DNA of 64,000 nucleotides from assembly GCF_018691265.1 (NCBI RefSeq), contig NW_024881322.1, forward strand, positions 5,704,001 through 5,768,000, in the 5' to 3' direction. Below are positions 1 to 12,525 of this stretch, piece by piece (positions within the stretch are counted from its first letter, which is position 1; every line of letters begins with the position of its first letter). The translations under genes were made by a program, and so were the position numbers. The notes under the pieces were generated by a model that did not search any database, was not told the DNA's origin, and saw only the letters and a list, made by a program, of their open reading frames with translations. The stretch comes from Tyto alba. Taxonomy: Eukaryota; Chordata; Aves; Strigiformes; Tytonidae.

Positions 1-1316
1 GATTACATGAATGGCAAAGTCAGCTAGATAACCACGTTACTAATCTGAAATAAACTGACTCAAAGCAGTCAAGGATAGAGGTGATGCTTAAAGGAATTTA
101 TGCGGTTACTTTAGGTGATGGTGGTGTGAACACAATATCCAGAGCAGGGACTTACTCATTACTCTAGACGAAGAGTGCAAGATGCTCAGGGAAAAGAGCC
201 TTAGTGTTTTGGTAAGTCAGGACATTTCCCTTCAATCATGTTTATCCCTTTGCAGCAGAACACTACATATACAGAGTATGCCATTCCCTTGCTTATGAGT
301 AAATCTGCAGCCAATGATTGCTTAGTTACATCAACATGCAGATTTCTTTCTTTTCCCGATCTTACAGTGTTTACAGGATTGGAATAGTTTAGGAATTTGG
401 AACAGGTGGAGGATAAGGCAGTATATCAGATATATCTATTGTTGAATGCCTGAAAATTTTTTTCATGAGGAGACCATTCTAAATGAGTTTGTGGAAAACT
501 AGGTTTGTGTGAGCTTAACCTCTAGCAGACTGGGACTGTGCCAAGTACCTTAACCGTGGTACCGTTTGTTTGCTAGATTACATTTGTGCCTGTCTCTGCT
601 TTGATGAAAGTGCTCTCTCTATTTGTCTTAGCTACTATCCCACTCGGAGTTTTTTGCTGCAGGGTGAAGATTTTATACAACTGTGATTTTGTTAATGGCT
701 GTAATTATTTCATTATGTTGGTAGTAGTTCTATTTATTATTGGAATCCAAGTAAAATGTCTTGTAATGTATTAGAAATGCCATGGTAAATTATATTAACT
801 CCAAGTGCATTTAGCAAATGATGATATAGTGTGTCTTTAATTAGAAAGACCTTGAAGTGTCAGAGACATGAGATGTATATGCCTAAGGTGGAAGTTCTTT
901 TGAAAAAGCATATTTAACCCAGTTGAACAGCAGGTCAGCTCAGTAAGAATAGAAAAGGCATATTCTGTATGTAGAATGGGTGTAGAATATACCTGATTCT
1001 TTGTTATTCTTCCAGGTTTTTAAAAATCCATCTGCAGGCATCCACTGAGTGCTCTGGGCACTCTATATGATGGATTAGGAATTACAATATAAGCTTTGAC
1101 AAAACGCTTCTTATAAATGTATCTCTATTTTCGCACAACTTCCTCTTTGTAGTTATCATAATCCTGTTGAAATAGTGCCATTATAATTGACATATTCAAG
1201 AAATACTCATGGAGGTGAGATCAGGGCCTGTGTGTGTTTTAAGGGAACTGGTTTGATATGAACAATTTAAATAGCAAAACAATTATCCAGAAATGATGGG
1301 TATAATTTGTTCAGTC

Positions 1317-1332
1317 TTTTTTTTTTTTTTTT
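1317..1332. repeat. T homopolymer (16 nt)
   Basis: Uninterrupted run of 16 T on the + strand, followed within 40 bases by two further T-runs separated by TAAAGA. Low-complexity DNA; no adjoining retroelement body was recognised. Confidence 0.9.
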
Positions 1333-2899
1333 CCTAAATCTCTTTTTTTTTAAAGATTTTTTTTTTTTTAAAGATCTTCTGAGGCCCAATGGAATATCAG
1401 GTTTAAGCTTCTTCCATAAGTTACACTGAATTTCCTACCTAGCTGTGAATCTGATGGTCCTTTCCTCTGCAGAAATACATGTAGCTGGAAACCTCTGTTT
1501 AAAGTGTACCTTTAGGCTGAGAACTCTTTGTTCTCACTTTTCAAATATAATACTTAAAACATTAATAAATATTTTAAATCTTTGTAGATACAAAATACCT
1601 AGTCTTCAGCTTTCACACTTCAAACTTAGTATGACCATTAATAGAAACAAGATTTTGCAAGTACCCAAAAGTTTGCAGACTTTGGCCATGACAGCTTAGT
1701 ATCTTGGACAAAGATTTCATTTCCTTCTTGTAACTGCTACGTTTAAATCCTCTAAAATCCATTTTCTCTCATCCATTTGCATAGCATATGAACATGACTG
1801 TCTATGATTGTTTAAAATATAAACAGAATCTATTTCAGTTCAGTGCATCAAGGTTATATTTTGGGCTAACCTTCCTATTGCCTGCTTTTCCTCTGTGTGT
1901 GTGTGCCAATGTCCTGGTTTAGTAATGTCTCTACAAAAGACACCGTACTATTTATACAGTCTTTCAAGTCTCTGCACTGATATAACCGACTATGTTAAAC
2001 GTTAGGCAACAGGAAAGCCTGCTCTTACTGTTAATCACACGTTAGATTCCAGCTCCTAAAGCTACAAGATTTCCCTTCTCTTTTGAGGTGAAAAATCAGC
2101 CATACATATGATATGGATATTAAAGAGAGACTGGGGGGAAGGAAGATTTCCTACTCACAAGTTTTTATTCCAGGGTGCTTAAAGATCCAGTTGCTAGTAA
2201 GTGCTTGTTTGTGACAGACACAACACACATTACATGAAAATGTAGAAGTCTTCCAGGGGCCAGGGGTGTTCCTTTCTAAACACTTAATAAGTAAGTGTAA
2301 CACATACCCAGGTAATAATAAAATAATTGCAATTGGTGGGATGAACGGTGACCACAGAATGCCGGTTGCTCATTAACTCACTAATTCTGTATGAAACCAG
2401 GCAAGAACTGGTTTCCATAACAGTGTTAATTTTTTTTCACATTTTGATGCTATGTTTCACCAAGTAGTACCTTGGCTGCAAAACCAAGATAACTTTGCGT
2501 TTTCCCACTGTTCATTCCAGAAATGTCAGACACTCAAAATATCTTATGCATCATCTTATCCTCTATATTTTCATAAGCCTGAAAGTATCATTTTATTTCC
2601 AGATGAATTTGCCTGTAATTCTTTTTCAGTGGTTCACAGATATTTATTCAGGGAGCTTTACTGAAGAATATTGTCAGTGAAACAATTGTGTGTCTTTTTA
2701 TTTATCCTTTATCTAAGTAAGGTTGCTTTTGACCTGTTAGAGTAAAGACTGTCAGGTGAAGATGTAATTGAGATTTCTTGAAAGGTATGACAGTGAAGCT
2801 TGTTTGAGCTCTTGTCTTTTCCAGCACTCGTTGCTTCTTCATTGCAGTCTCCTCTGGGGAAACCAGGTTTCTCTGAGATAGGTGTTTGGGGTTTTTGTG

Positions 2900-2980
2900 T
2901 GGTTTTTTTTTGTTGTTGTTGTTGTTGGTTTTTGTTTGTTTGTTTGTTTTTTGTTTGTTTGTTTTTGTTTTTTTTTTTTC
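2900..2980. repeat. (GTT)n/(GTTT)n simple repeat
   Basis: A GTT array runs into a GTTT array and ends in a T-run. Read on either strand it produces low-complexity open frames (Cys/Phe-rich on +, Lys/Asn/Gln-rich on -), which are artefacts of the repeat. Confidence 0.9.
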
Positions 2981-4637
2981 TTCTTGTGCAATTGGCTTGA
3001 GAGTATTTTCAGTTGCTGTCTGCAAACTCAGTTGTGTGTGACTGTCATTTTAATTTTCTGATGTTGGACTAATCTGGAGGTGTTTTGTTTATTGTGGTTT
3101 CTGTTGTATCCTCCCAGTATTTTTTTTCCCAAAATGTAATGTCTAAAAGTAAATGTATGATTGTTATATGCTTAGAATTGCTGTTACAGACTGCTGAAAT
3201 TCTTTACTTAATTTCTACTGTTCCTGCTTTCCTTCAAATACAGAGATTTCTGCTAAAACACTGAAAAATAAAATAGATGTTGTAATTGAGATATATTGCC
3301 ATTATGAAACATGATCAAGTAGAGCAGTAGAAATATACTTAAAGTTAGTGATTTATATTAGCCATAATAGAATTGATACTCGGTAACAAAACTGTATCTG
3401 TCTACTTGAATGCTGAAAACACTAGCTATACTTCTATACTAACAATAGCTCAATATTTTCATGCTTTTCAAATTCAGTGTAACCTGGCTAGCTGGTTGGA
3501 GCTGCTTATATATTCTTTTAAAATGCAAAGATGTAGCTATAGATACATGTCTTCATGAAAGTTTAGAAATTTAGCCATATGTATGGCACACTAAATGTTA
3601 CCAGATTTTTTAAATTTCTCTAAGCAATGCAGAAGATTTAGGCCTACATTTTCTATCATTTTTATCAGTGTCCTGTTTTAAAAATAATAATTATATGGCT
3701 ATATTTAAAACACAGGTTTGTCTTTTTATGTGAATGTATTTGTAAAGAGAAGAGTACAATCTGTATATCTGAAATAACAGCAGCTTTGCCTCCCATGTAC
3801 TATTGGGTAAGAAGATGACACTTTGAAGATTGTAATAATTTTGGCAAAAGCTATTCTGCGGAGCAACATCACAGTGTATGGAAAGGCTACATGCTGTTAT
3901 GTGGTGGTGTTAATTGGCATATAACAATGAATGCATTAAAACCATCTTACATTCTTTGGAAGTACAGTCATGTTATGTGTTTGGTGGTGGATGTATTTAG
4001 AAGATTAAATAGACCAGCTTTGAAGAAGTTCAAAGTGATTTTGGTTTGAACCACATCTAATAATAATGTGTACCTTACCGGAATTAAATTAGCAACTAAG
4101 AAAATAAATAGTTTTTTCATCCTGCCTTCATTGAAAAGTCCTATCAGAATTATTTTTGAAGTAGCATTTGTACATGGTTGTTTTTGGAGAAAGGGAAACA
4201 CGCTATATACTAAGGATGATTATTTTCTTATTCAGTTCTATAAATCACTTTTTAGTCATTTTGGTGTTGATCCTTTTCATTCCTTATGGATCTTCTGCCA
4301 TGTAGGGTTGGTCTTCAGTGAAATCAATGTTGTGCAGAATAATGGATCACATAGTGTGACTTTATACTTGCATATTCTATGTACATTGACTTTTCATAAC
4401 TGTCCTTCTTACTACAGAAAAATATCATTAGTAGAAGCCATGTGTCCTGCATAGCCTTACTTTATTATTATGCAGCATGTTAATGCTAGAAGCAACGCCT
4501 TGATGGAATTATTATAAATAAGACCATATGCTTATATGAGCAGTTCTTAAATTCTGACAATGGGGATTACTTAATTCCATCAGTCATCAATCTGTTCCAA
4601 AAACTAGTATATGCAAAATATATGTAATAAAGGATTA

Positions 4638-4680
4638 AAAAAAAACCAAAAAACAAAAAAAAAAACCAAACCCCCAAAAC
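4638..4680. repeat. A-rich low-complexity tract
   Basis: A-runs broken by CC, with a short C5 near the end. It may be the A-rich tail of an unrecognised retroelement, but no element body is visible upstream. Confidence 0.75.
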
Positions 4681-7600
4681 TTTAAAAGGAAATCTATATG
4701 TGTGTAAAGAAATAATTCTTGTTACAGTTTGGGTTGAAGCTGTTGCATAAAGCAGTCATCCTTCCATTCAGTCTAAAAAAAGGAGCAGTTAATTCCATTT
4801 TTTTCAGCAATAGCAAAAATAGTGGAAGCTAAACACAGGCCTGGGTGAGAATTAGCAGAAATCATTTAGGCTAAAGCCTTTTCTTGGGGATTAATAAAGC
4901 ACATGCAGGAACTAGGATTGATTGGAGAAAGGGGAGAAAGAAAAGGAAATGCCGCTGGATCAAAAGCAAAGCCAAAGTCACAATGACCTCTGAGAAATAG
5001 AGAGGCAGTCTTGGGTTCAGTGCTGACTGCAGTAAGGCAGGGAATTCCTTACTGGGGTTCAGGGAAACAGGAGTTTTTATTCCTGTTGTATATACATGAG
5101 AATACATTGAGGGCATTTGTTCTACTATTATCATTTTTTCCTCTCCAACGGACTAATCTGAAATCTGCCAAATTTGACTCTTTCATCCAAGAAGTGTGCA
5201 ACAGTAACCTGAGGCAGACCCTGACCAGCTGGTGACCAAGTATTCCAAGACCATATTCTACTAGTAGCTCAGCTGATATGGTCATCAGGAATACTAAACC
5301 ATAAGAAGACATTAAAAAATTACATTCAAAGATGTATCGGAAATGTGTGTAGCTACTTGATGGCTTGCTTCCAGAATTAGTGGCTTAGACTGTAGAGTCA
5401 AAATGAGCATTTGGATGATCTAACAGTTCCCACTGCAGAGTACAGATAATAAATCTGTGATTAGTAATTCATGCATTAAGTCCACTTAGGAGGCCAGCTA
5501 TTTTGTAGTTAAAAGTAGTAACATCAGGGAACTTCCCACACTCTCTAGGCTGCTCTACACCTAATCAGCATCAGCGAAAGGTGGGGAAAACAACTCAGCC
5601 TTAATTTTTCTAGCCTAATTTTTCAGCTGTGAGAACTAGTTATAATTTTTTCTTATAAAGTGAAAAATACTGACAGTATAAATGGAAGGATCAGATTTGC
5701 TATTGTTGTAAACACATATAATTCCATTGAAATGAATGCAGTGCCATCAAAATTTCCTATAAATATCATTACAGTGTTAAGGTTTTGGTATGCTATTTGG
5801 AAATCCGACCTTACCTTTGGATTCATGTAAATGATCAATTTCATTTGCATTTCTTCTGTCTCTTAGCCACCTCATTCCTGTAATTGCATTGAACCTGTCT
5901 ATAAAAGTATTTGAATGGTTAAGATGGTAATTTGCCAGCTTGAGGAAAACTTTATTTTAGTAAAATGAGTTAAAATTGAGTGAAGTTGTCTTTATTTTTC
6001 ATCCTATGCTAGTCAACACTCAGAATTTTAATACCTTGAAAACTAACGATACTAGAAGATGACTGAAAGAATCTATGATTGATAGTAGAAACATAGTTGG
6101 AATAGTATCAGTTTCCCACAGAAAGAAGAGGGGAGAGTTTTTGAAAATATATCCCACGTTAACCTTTCAAGTCAGCTTTCCTATCGTCAACACAGATAAC
6201 TTGAGTGTCTTCCTTCTGAGCTAATCCTGATATTTTTTCCCCAGTCAACCAAGTAACATGAAAGTTCTCTTTGACCTCACACAGATCAAATCTAACTCTA
6301 AGTTTCAACATAATAAAAGTTGAGGAGTGTATTCTCTGCCAGCTTTATACTAGCCTAGAGGAAAGTTAGCCAGGTTGCCAGCAAAGGAAATGAGAATTAA
6401 GGTGCCTTTTGAGAAATCCAGAAAGCTATAATATTGAAGACCAAGAGGCTGATTTGTCAAAATAAATGGGACATATAAACCAAGTAATGAAGACACAACC
6501 CAAAATTTACTTAGACCAAGAAGTGCTGAATATGAAATGACTCGGTTGCTTGTATTAGGTATTTGTTGCTTCATTTGTGCAAACCTTTGGCTTCCATTTG
6601 CCTACCTCAGCATGTCAGTATTTGTTCTCCTTTTACAGACTCCTTTAGGATCTGGGACTTCATTAGACTGGAAAGCTTTTTCATTGTAAGACTTCAAACT
6701 GTACTTCAGTGATGTAGTATTTTCAGTTCTCCCCAAACTACTTTTTCGCTTTTTTCACCTCTTCAAGTTACTGTTTCAGAAACACATGAGGTAAAATAGC
6801 TTGGCAAAAAATGCCCAGGTGCAAATCAATTTGTAAAGGAGAAATAAATCAACAGCTGTTACCTATGTGGCATCTGGGTCTTTCAGAGGCAGCTTCCCCT
6901 AGATGCTGTTTCTTCCCTAACAGTAGTGTAACGACAATATAAGAATTTTCTTGATAGAAATTTACCTATTTTTTGGTTAATCTAATCTTCTGAGACTATT
7001 ATTATGTACCTGCCACTGTGGTATCTTAAGACTACCTTGTAAAAGTGACTAAGGAAGTTCCACACTTGGGTAGAAGTTTCTTCCTGACTCCGAAGCATGC
7101 TATTTGCTACAGTGCATACTGAAATATGTCATGTTTTGTTTCCTGTAATGTGTTGCTTTGCCTAGGAAAAAAAGGCCAGTTGTTTGAGAAGTGGCTTGTG
7201 GGACTGGATGTGTTGACCCAAGGTAGTACAGAACTTGCAGCTGCTGATTACTTACTACAACCTGGTTCACCATGGTTTTTTAAAGTTTTACCAGACTCTT
7301 TGCTTCAATGATATCTTGTAGCACTAGTTAATATGGTGTGTGCACAGATAAAGTATTTAAAATATTGATAAGTGAATGCTACTTGTTTTGACATTGTAGG
7401 GCATACTAATTGGGCCTTTTTTGAACATTTGATAAATTATTATACTGCTTTTTCTCAACTTGTATCTGAATGTCCAAACCATGACCTTACCCAAAGATCC
7501 AGACGTCATAGATTCTACAGAATTGGGAGCAAAGGAATGCTCTCTCCGTGTTGGCTTCTGTGAGAGGATTGCGCATCTGTGGCCTAAACCGTCACTACCA

Positions 7601-7827
7601 TCATGTTAGCACCCCTGGGCCTGCTGTGAAATACAAGTCATGGGCAAGCATGAAATACAGACCTTCATTTTCAGGGCTGATGGATGGACTCAGTATTTTT
7701 TGATGTCTAGGACCAGAGGGATGGATTAGAAGATCTGTTGATGTTCTTGTCTTATTTTCTATTTTTCTGGCATAGTCTCTTTATATTTTTCTCCCTCCCA
7801 CACCAGCTCTTTACACACAGTGAAATC

Positions 7828-7837
<10 letters not shown>

Positions 7838-7860
<23 letters not shown>
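7838..7860. repeat. T homopolymer (23 nt)
   Basis: Uninterrupted 23-T run on the + strand, likely to be length-polymorphic. Confidence 0.92.
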
Positions 7861-7875
7861 GAATATTCCTACAAA

Positions 7876-7903
7876 GGTTGGGAACTGTTGGTTGGGAACT
7901 GTT
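7876..7903. repeat. perfect 14-bp tandem duplication
   Basis: The 14-mer GGTTGGGAACTGTT occurs twice head to tail (7,876-7,889 and 7,890-7,903) with no mismatch, about 15 bases after the 23-T run. Perfect identity suggests a recent local duplication by slippage. Confidence 0.85.
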
Positions 7904-8309
7904 TTGGAGTCCTATTTTTCACTACCCCAGATTTTTTTTTTTCTTGAGGTTCTTATTGCTAAGAAAGGTCCTGTGACAGTGTCTACCTCTCTGTATGTCA
8001 TAGTCATAATTTTTCTTTATTTCTAATGTATAATTTTTTGGGATGAGATCACACACCTGCATGTAATTAATATTGAAAGTGAGGATGCATCAGTGATTTA
8101 GATATTAACATTATAGCTTTAATAGTATTCTGTATTTCCTTCTTAATGCAACCTAACGTCATATTATGATGTTTAGGTACTGGCTGCATATTGAACAAAT
8201 GTCTTTATTCAGTTCTTCTTGACTCCTCTTCCTTCATTTTTTTTTCACTGGCACCTTATAACTAATTCAGAAGTTATCAGTGCATATGAGTTGTTTAAAT
8301 TGTTCTTTC

Positions 8310-8440
8310 CAATGTGCACTACCTTGCAATTTTCTACATTCAATTTAATCTGGGCGTCGTATCATCCAATTGCTTTCTTATAATAGGTCCTTGAGGAGCT
8401 CTTCAGAATTGTTAGCTCAAAGGTTCCTGAGCATTTTATC
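8310..8440 (-). mobile_element. ancient CR1-type LINE fragment (RT C-terminal region)
   Basis: The + strand reads like the complement of the CR1 region just after the reverse transcriptase catalytic block. It has the order 'accttgcaattttctacatt', then 'tttaatctggg', then 'ggtccttgaggagctcttc'. The same segment in the long CR1 of this window lies at about 39,555-39,640 (ACCTTACACTTGTACTC, then AACCTATCCAGGTCTTCC) and aligns in the same order with many substitutions. This is therefore an old, heavily decayed copy on the - strand. An L3-like relative is an alternative. Edges are approximate. Confidence 0.5.
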
Positions 8441-9179
8441 CCACTGCCTGTCCTGTCAATATAGTAACATGCAACACTTTAGCAGGACTTAGGAGATCAA
8501 TATGCTGCCCCAATGGGAAAGTCTTATGCAACCTAATAGAAATTAAACCAGTAGGCCTCCACATACGTTGTTATTAAAACCACAGTTCTCTTATTAAAGC
8601 ATGACCTTTTTTTCTATGGGTTTTTAAATTATGACTTATATAACCCTTTATTTTTGGATGAACTTTAGTTGACAATTCAAAAGGGTAAGACACCGTGGAA
8701 AATTTATGTTTTTCTAAATGGCATGGTATAAGTGTCTTCCATAAGAGTATAGTCACAGTCAACACTAAAATATATTAATGTGTTTGAATAACAAAATGTG
8801 CTTTCAAGGAGAAAATTGATGAGAAAATATTAATAAATTTTAGAAAGGCTTTATTAATAGGCCCTATAAATAGAGATAAATAGATACAAAATATTCCTAG
8901 AATATGATAGTATTGAGTCATCCCTGGCTTGGTAGATGCCATCTCAGACTCGATGCATTTGCAGTATATATGTACCCTTATATTTGAAAGATCTTTAGTA
9001 CCATACCAGATCCCTTACTGCTCTTGGCTTCTGATGGTTTTCTAGCTGTGGTTAGAAATGTTGACTCTTTAAATTTTGACTTAAGTGCATTTATGCTTTT
9101 GCTCTCACTAAACTTTTAATTAATGATACAAAAATTATTCTATTTTGAATTTTGGAATTAAACAGTTTTTCAAGGTGTT

Positions 9180-9228
9180 TGATTTTGTTTTGTTATGTTT
9201 TGTTTTGTTTTTTTTTTTTTTTTTTTTT
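9180..9228. repeat. (TTTTG)n followed by a 21-T run
   Basis: TTTTG-type units lead into 21 uninterrupted T at 9,208-9,228. Confidence 0.9.
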
Positions 9229-11962
9229 CCCCAGGCAAATGTTTGCTTTCCAATGTAAATTGATCTATTCTCTGTTGTTGTTGCTTACCCCATGTTTCAA
9301 TCTGTTTGCTGATTGATTCAGGAGAATCTTGAAAACTTTTTTAAACAATTCCTTGAAATATAATTGTGTTGCTATATTCAGAGCAAATTATTCTAATGTG
9401 AAAAATAAAATTCAGCCAAACTCAAGGCTTTATGGAATACTGGTTTTAAGTAAAGTTTCCAGTCAATTTACTTCTTCCCATGCAAGCCTATCTATAGTTT
9501 AACAAAGTTATCATCCAGTAAATCATTTGGAATTAATGTACTTTTCTGAGCATTTGCAGTCACAGGGATCTACATGTGTCAGTAAAGCTATTGTTCCACC
9601 TTCCCTACTTGTGCATCTAATATTAGATTAGTAATAAAATTATATAATCGATTTTATTAATATTTTCATTACTTAATTATACAGAAAATCAAATCCCAGA
9701 GGTTTTTTTCTATGGAGTCATGAACCTCCCATCACATCCATATTTATCACTCACACTAGAAGATTAAGCTCAGATGCTTATGTCGTACATGTTGCATATG
9801 TAAAAAGGAATAGAAGAAGCTAGAAATTAAATCAAAACGGTGTTAATTGCTAATAAATGCAGGATGTGCAGCTGGAGTGAAATTTTGTTGTTGCAGTCCT
9901 GCTTGTAGGTAGAGCCAAGATTCATGATATTTAGATGTTTAACAGTATCTGCAAACATGGTTGCTTTTACATATTCCTTCTATTTTCAGTGCTTCAAAAC
10001 GTGGAGGTGGAAAATGAGAGGTTCAGACTGACAGCCTATCCTCTCTGTCATCGTTCTTGAGATAGCAGTAGCATGAAGCTATGGGAGAATACTGCATTTG
10101 ACAGAATGTTGCTGTTCATATAAGCTATCCATTTCCTTCAATTATATGTAAGGAATATTATATATAAAGGTTCTTTCTTACTCCAAATGCTGGCCACCCT
10201 CTTACAAATAATATCAAGATGTAGACTGAGAACAGTATCATTTTTCACACTGGCAGAAATACAGGGATTTTGCAGAGCACAAATACACTCCCTCTCAAAA
10301 GTCCATGCAAGATGCCAGTCAATTCTTTCAGTAAAATAACCGCCTGCCTGCCTGTTGTAAACAAAGCACCAAGCCGTATTTCAAAATTGCATAATAGATG
10401 GAAATATTTTTCTTTACTATTTTAAATAACAGCCCCACGAGAACTTCATTCTGTCTTTTATGATTAAAACATTTCCACAGAGGGAGTTAGAGATTGAAAT
10501 CTACTCATTATGGAAACTATTTTCATGTTGTTGGAGATTTTATGAAAAAATCTAAGTTTCCACATCATTTATTAAGCAATAACATCACAAGAGAGAAACC
10601 CCAGGAATATTTTAGATTAGAAGAAATCTAACAAGGACCTTCAGAACTGGGGTGAACATGTTGTGCTGGAGATTTTAAAATGTTTCAAAGAAATCTTATC
10701 ATGGCTTTGAAAAAAGGGAATAATTCCCCTGCTCCTCCCTCCCATACTATCCACTTGGACGAAAGTCATATCTTTGCAATTAAATCCAAATTATTATGAG
10801 TCATATGGTGGCTTTCCATTCAGTAATGGGAAGCAACAAGGATGTTGGAGCAATAGTCAGTGAAAGGATTCACTGAACTGGAAAATGTAGTTTTGACTGT
10901 AAACTCCAAATCATTTAAAACCTATGGAGATGTGATGATGGGCTTTGCTGGCATTTTATGGAGATGCATTTAAAACTGTCATCTGTTAAACAGTAATTTT
11001 GCTGGAAGATACAGCAACTGAACAATGTAAAAAAATCCAAAGGGAAAAGGAGATAAAAGTGTGGTTTATTTTGCATTTGATTGCCCTGTAAAAAGGTCAA
11101 ATGTAGACCTGTGACCCGCTGGGCAAGAAGCCCACCTCTTTTTCAGGGAAAAGCAATTTTTTCTTTCTGTGACTAACATACCAACGTCCAGGAAGATAGA
11201 TGTGCTTTTATTTTTTGTTTTATCTAAAAAAAAAGAGCAAGGTCCTGGGAAATTTCTCCATCAGCTATTCGTGTGACTTTAGAGTTTGCAGAAGAAAAGA
11301 ACTGGAAATACTTTGTGCCCAGAACCAGTGCAGGGTAGGACTGATTGCTGATTTGCCCATTGGAATTTACGTTAGTCCAAGTGTGCTTGTGAAACCTGTC
11401 ATATATAACTGATTTTATGATGGAAGTCAGTTGTCTGTGTGGATCTAGTGGAAGCCTACTAATTCCCAGACATTGCTCAAGGTATTGAAGAGGGCAATAT
11501 CCTTAATAGATGGCTAATACATCATCCTTAGCTATGTTAGCATAGCTGCTTTGTCCAAGCAGGTGCTATATTTCTCTCTTAATTTTATTTGGTCTGTTTT
11601 AGTCCATTTCGCTAAAATCTCACAATTTCCTTTAGTTCAGCAGTTGTTTTCTGGGAGATCCACCACCAATAATTCTGAAACAGAATGTGAATCATACACA
11701 CAGCATAAAAGAAAATGGCTTGGGTCTGTATTTCACATAGGTGTTTTGGTTTTATTTTATTTTATTTTAATGTTGTTGTTATTAAACTGTTACTGTTTAA
11801 AGGCTTAAGATTTTCAAGGACTCAGTAGGAAAGATCAAGCACTTTTTTTACCTGTTGTCTCTGGCTTTACCTCTTGGAGTTGCTAATCTTTATTTATTTA
11901 TTTGCTTTTATTTTTACATGTGGTCAGAAAAATCTCTGCAAAATCATTTTGAAGAAGGTTAA

Positions 11963-12010
11963 TGTGTGCCTGTGACTGTGTGTGTGTTTGTGTGCATGTG
12001 TGTGTGTGTA
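11963..12010. repeat. (TG)n microsatellite, imperfect
   Basis: Alternating TG with occasional C or A interruptions over about 48 bases. It creates a spurious Cys/Val-rich open frame on the + strand. Confidence 0.88.
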
Positions 12011-12319
12011 GGGGATTATATGATGGACCATTATTAAACTGTACATTACAAATTCATTTCTCTTCTGTGATATTGTTCAAAGCCTCTACAGACAGGAGCT
12101 TCTTTTCTGTCAGTATCCACCTGCTGTGGATGCTTTTATCCTTATTAAAGTCTCCCATAAGCAGTAAATGTCAGAGTCATCTGAAAAATGTAATGTTTGA
12201 TAAAAAGATTCAGCATTTGTCCAGGGTTAGCTCTGCAGCCAGAAGGTTGCAGCTACCCACCACAAAGCAGCACTGTACATGGCTACCTGCATTAGATCAA
12301 ATACAAGAAATTATATAGT

Positions 12320-12525
12320 TGCATTCACCTAAAGGAAAAGCTGTGCTAATTACCGCTGCGGAGACCAGTAGAACGTATCTATAGCATGAGACCAATAAAA
12401 ATGTCAATAGGAACTGCAAAATTAATCCAGTCAGGAACCTGCCATTAGCAGTCAGAGGCCGCCTTCAACTGTAACCAGTAAGTTCCTGGAACTGATCAGT
12501 AATTAGCCAAATTGGCAATCCGTTT
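12320..12525. promoter_or_regulatory. candidate conserved noncoding element
   Basis: A closely spaced set of homeodomain-like cores (GTGCTAATTACCGC, AAAATTAATCCAG, CAGTAATTAGCC) sits with the dyad GCCAA-A-TTGGC near 12,507-12,517, in sequence free of simple repeats. The pattern resembles developmental enhancers, but this is an inference from motif density; cross-species conservation cannot be tested here. Confidence 0.25.

Larger units (their letters stand above)
1..8289. other. noncoding stretch, AT-rich, no gene seen
   Basis: No open frame here has a recognisable domain, and the longest (near 4.1-4.45 kb) is about 128 codons with no family resemblance. The stretch holds T-runs at 1,317-1,332 and 7,838-7,860, a GTT/GTTT repeat near 2,900-2,980, an A-rich low-complexity patch at about 4,638-4,680 and a 14-bp tandem duplication at 7,876-7,903. 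CpG is scarce. It is compatible with intergenic desert or a very long intron; the sequence does not decide between them. Confidence 0.6.

Noticed and set aside
4068..4454. 128-codon + strand frame
   Set aside because: Begins in AT-rich noncoding sequence, with no domain and no conserved-looking motif; fits chance.
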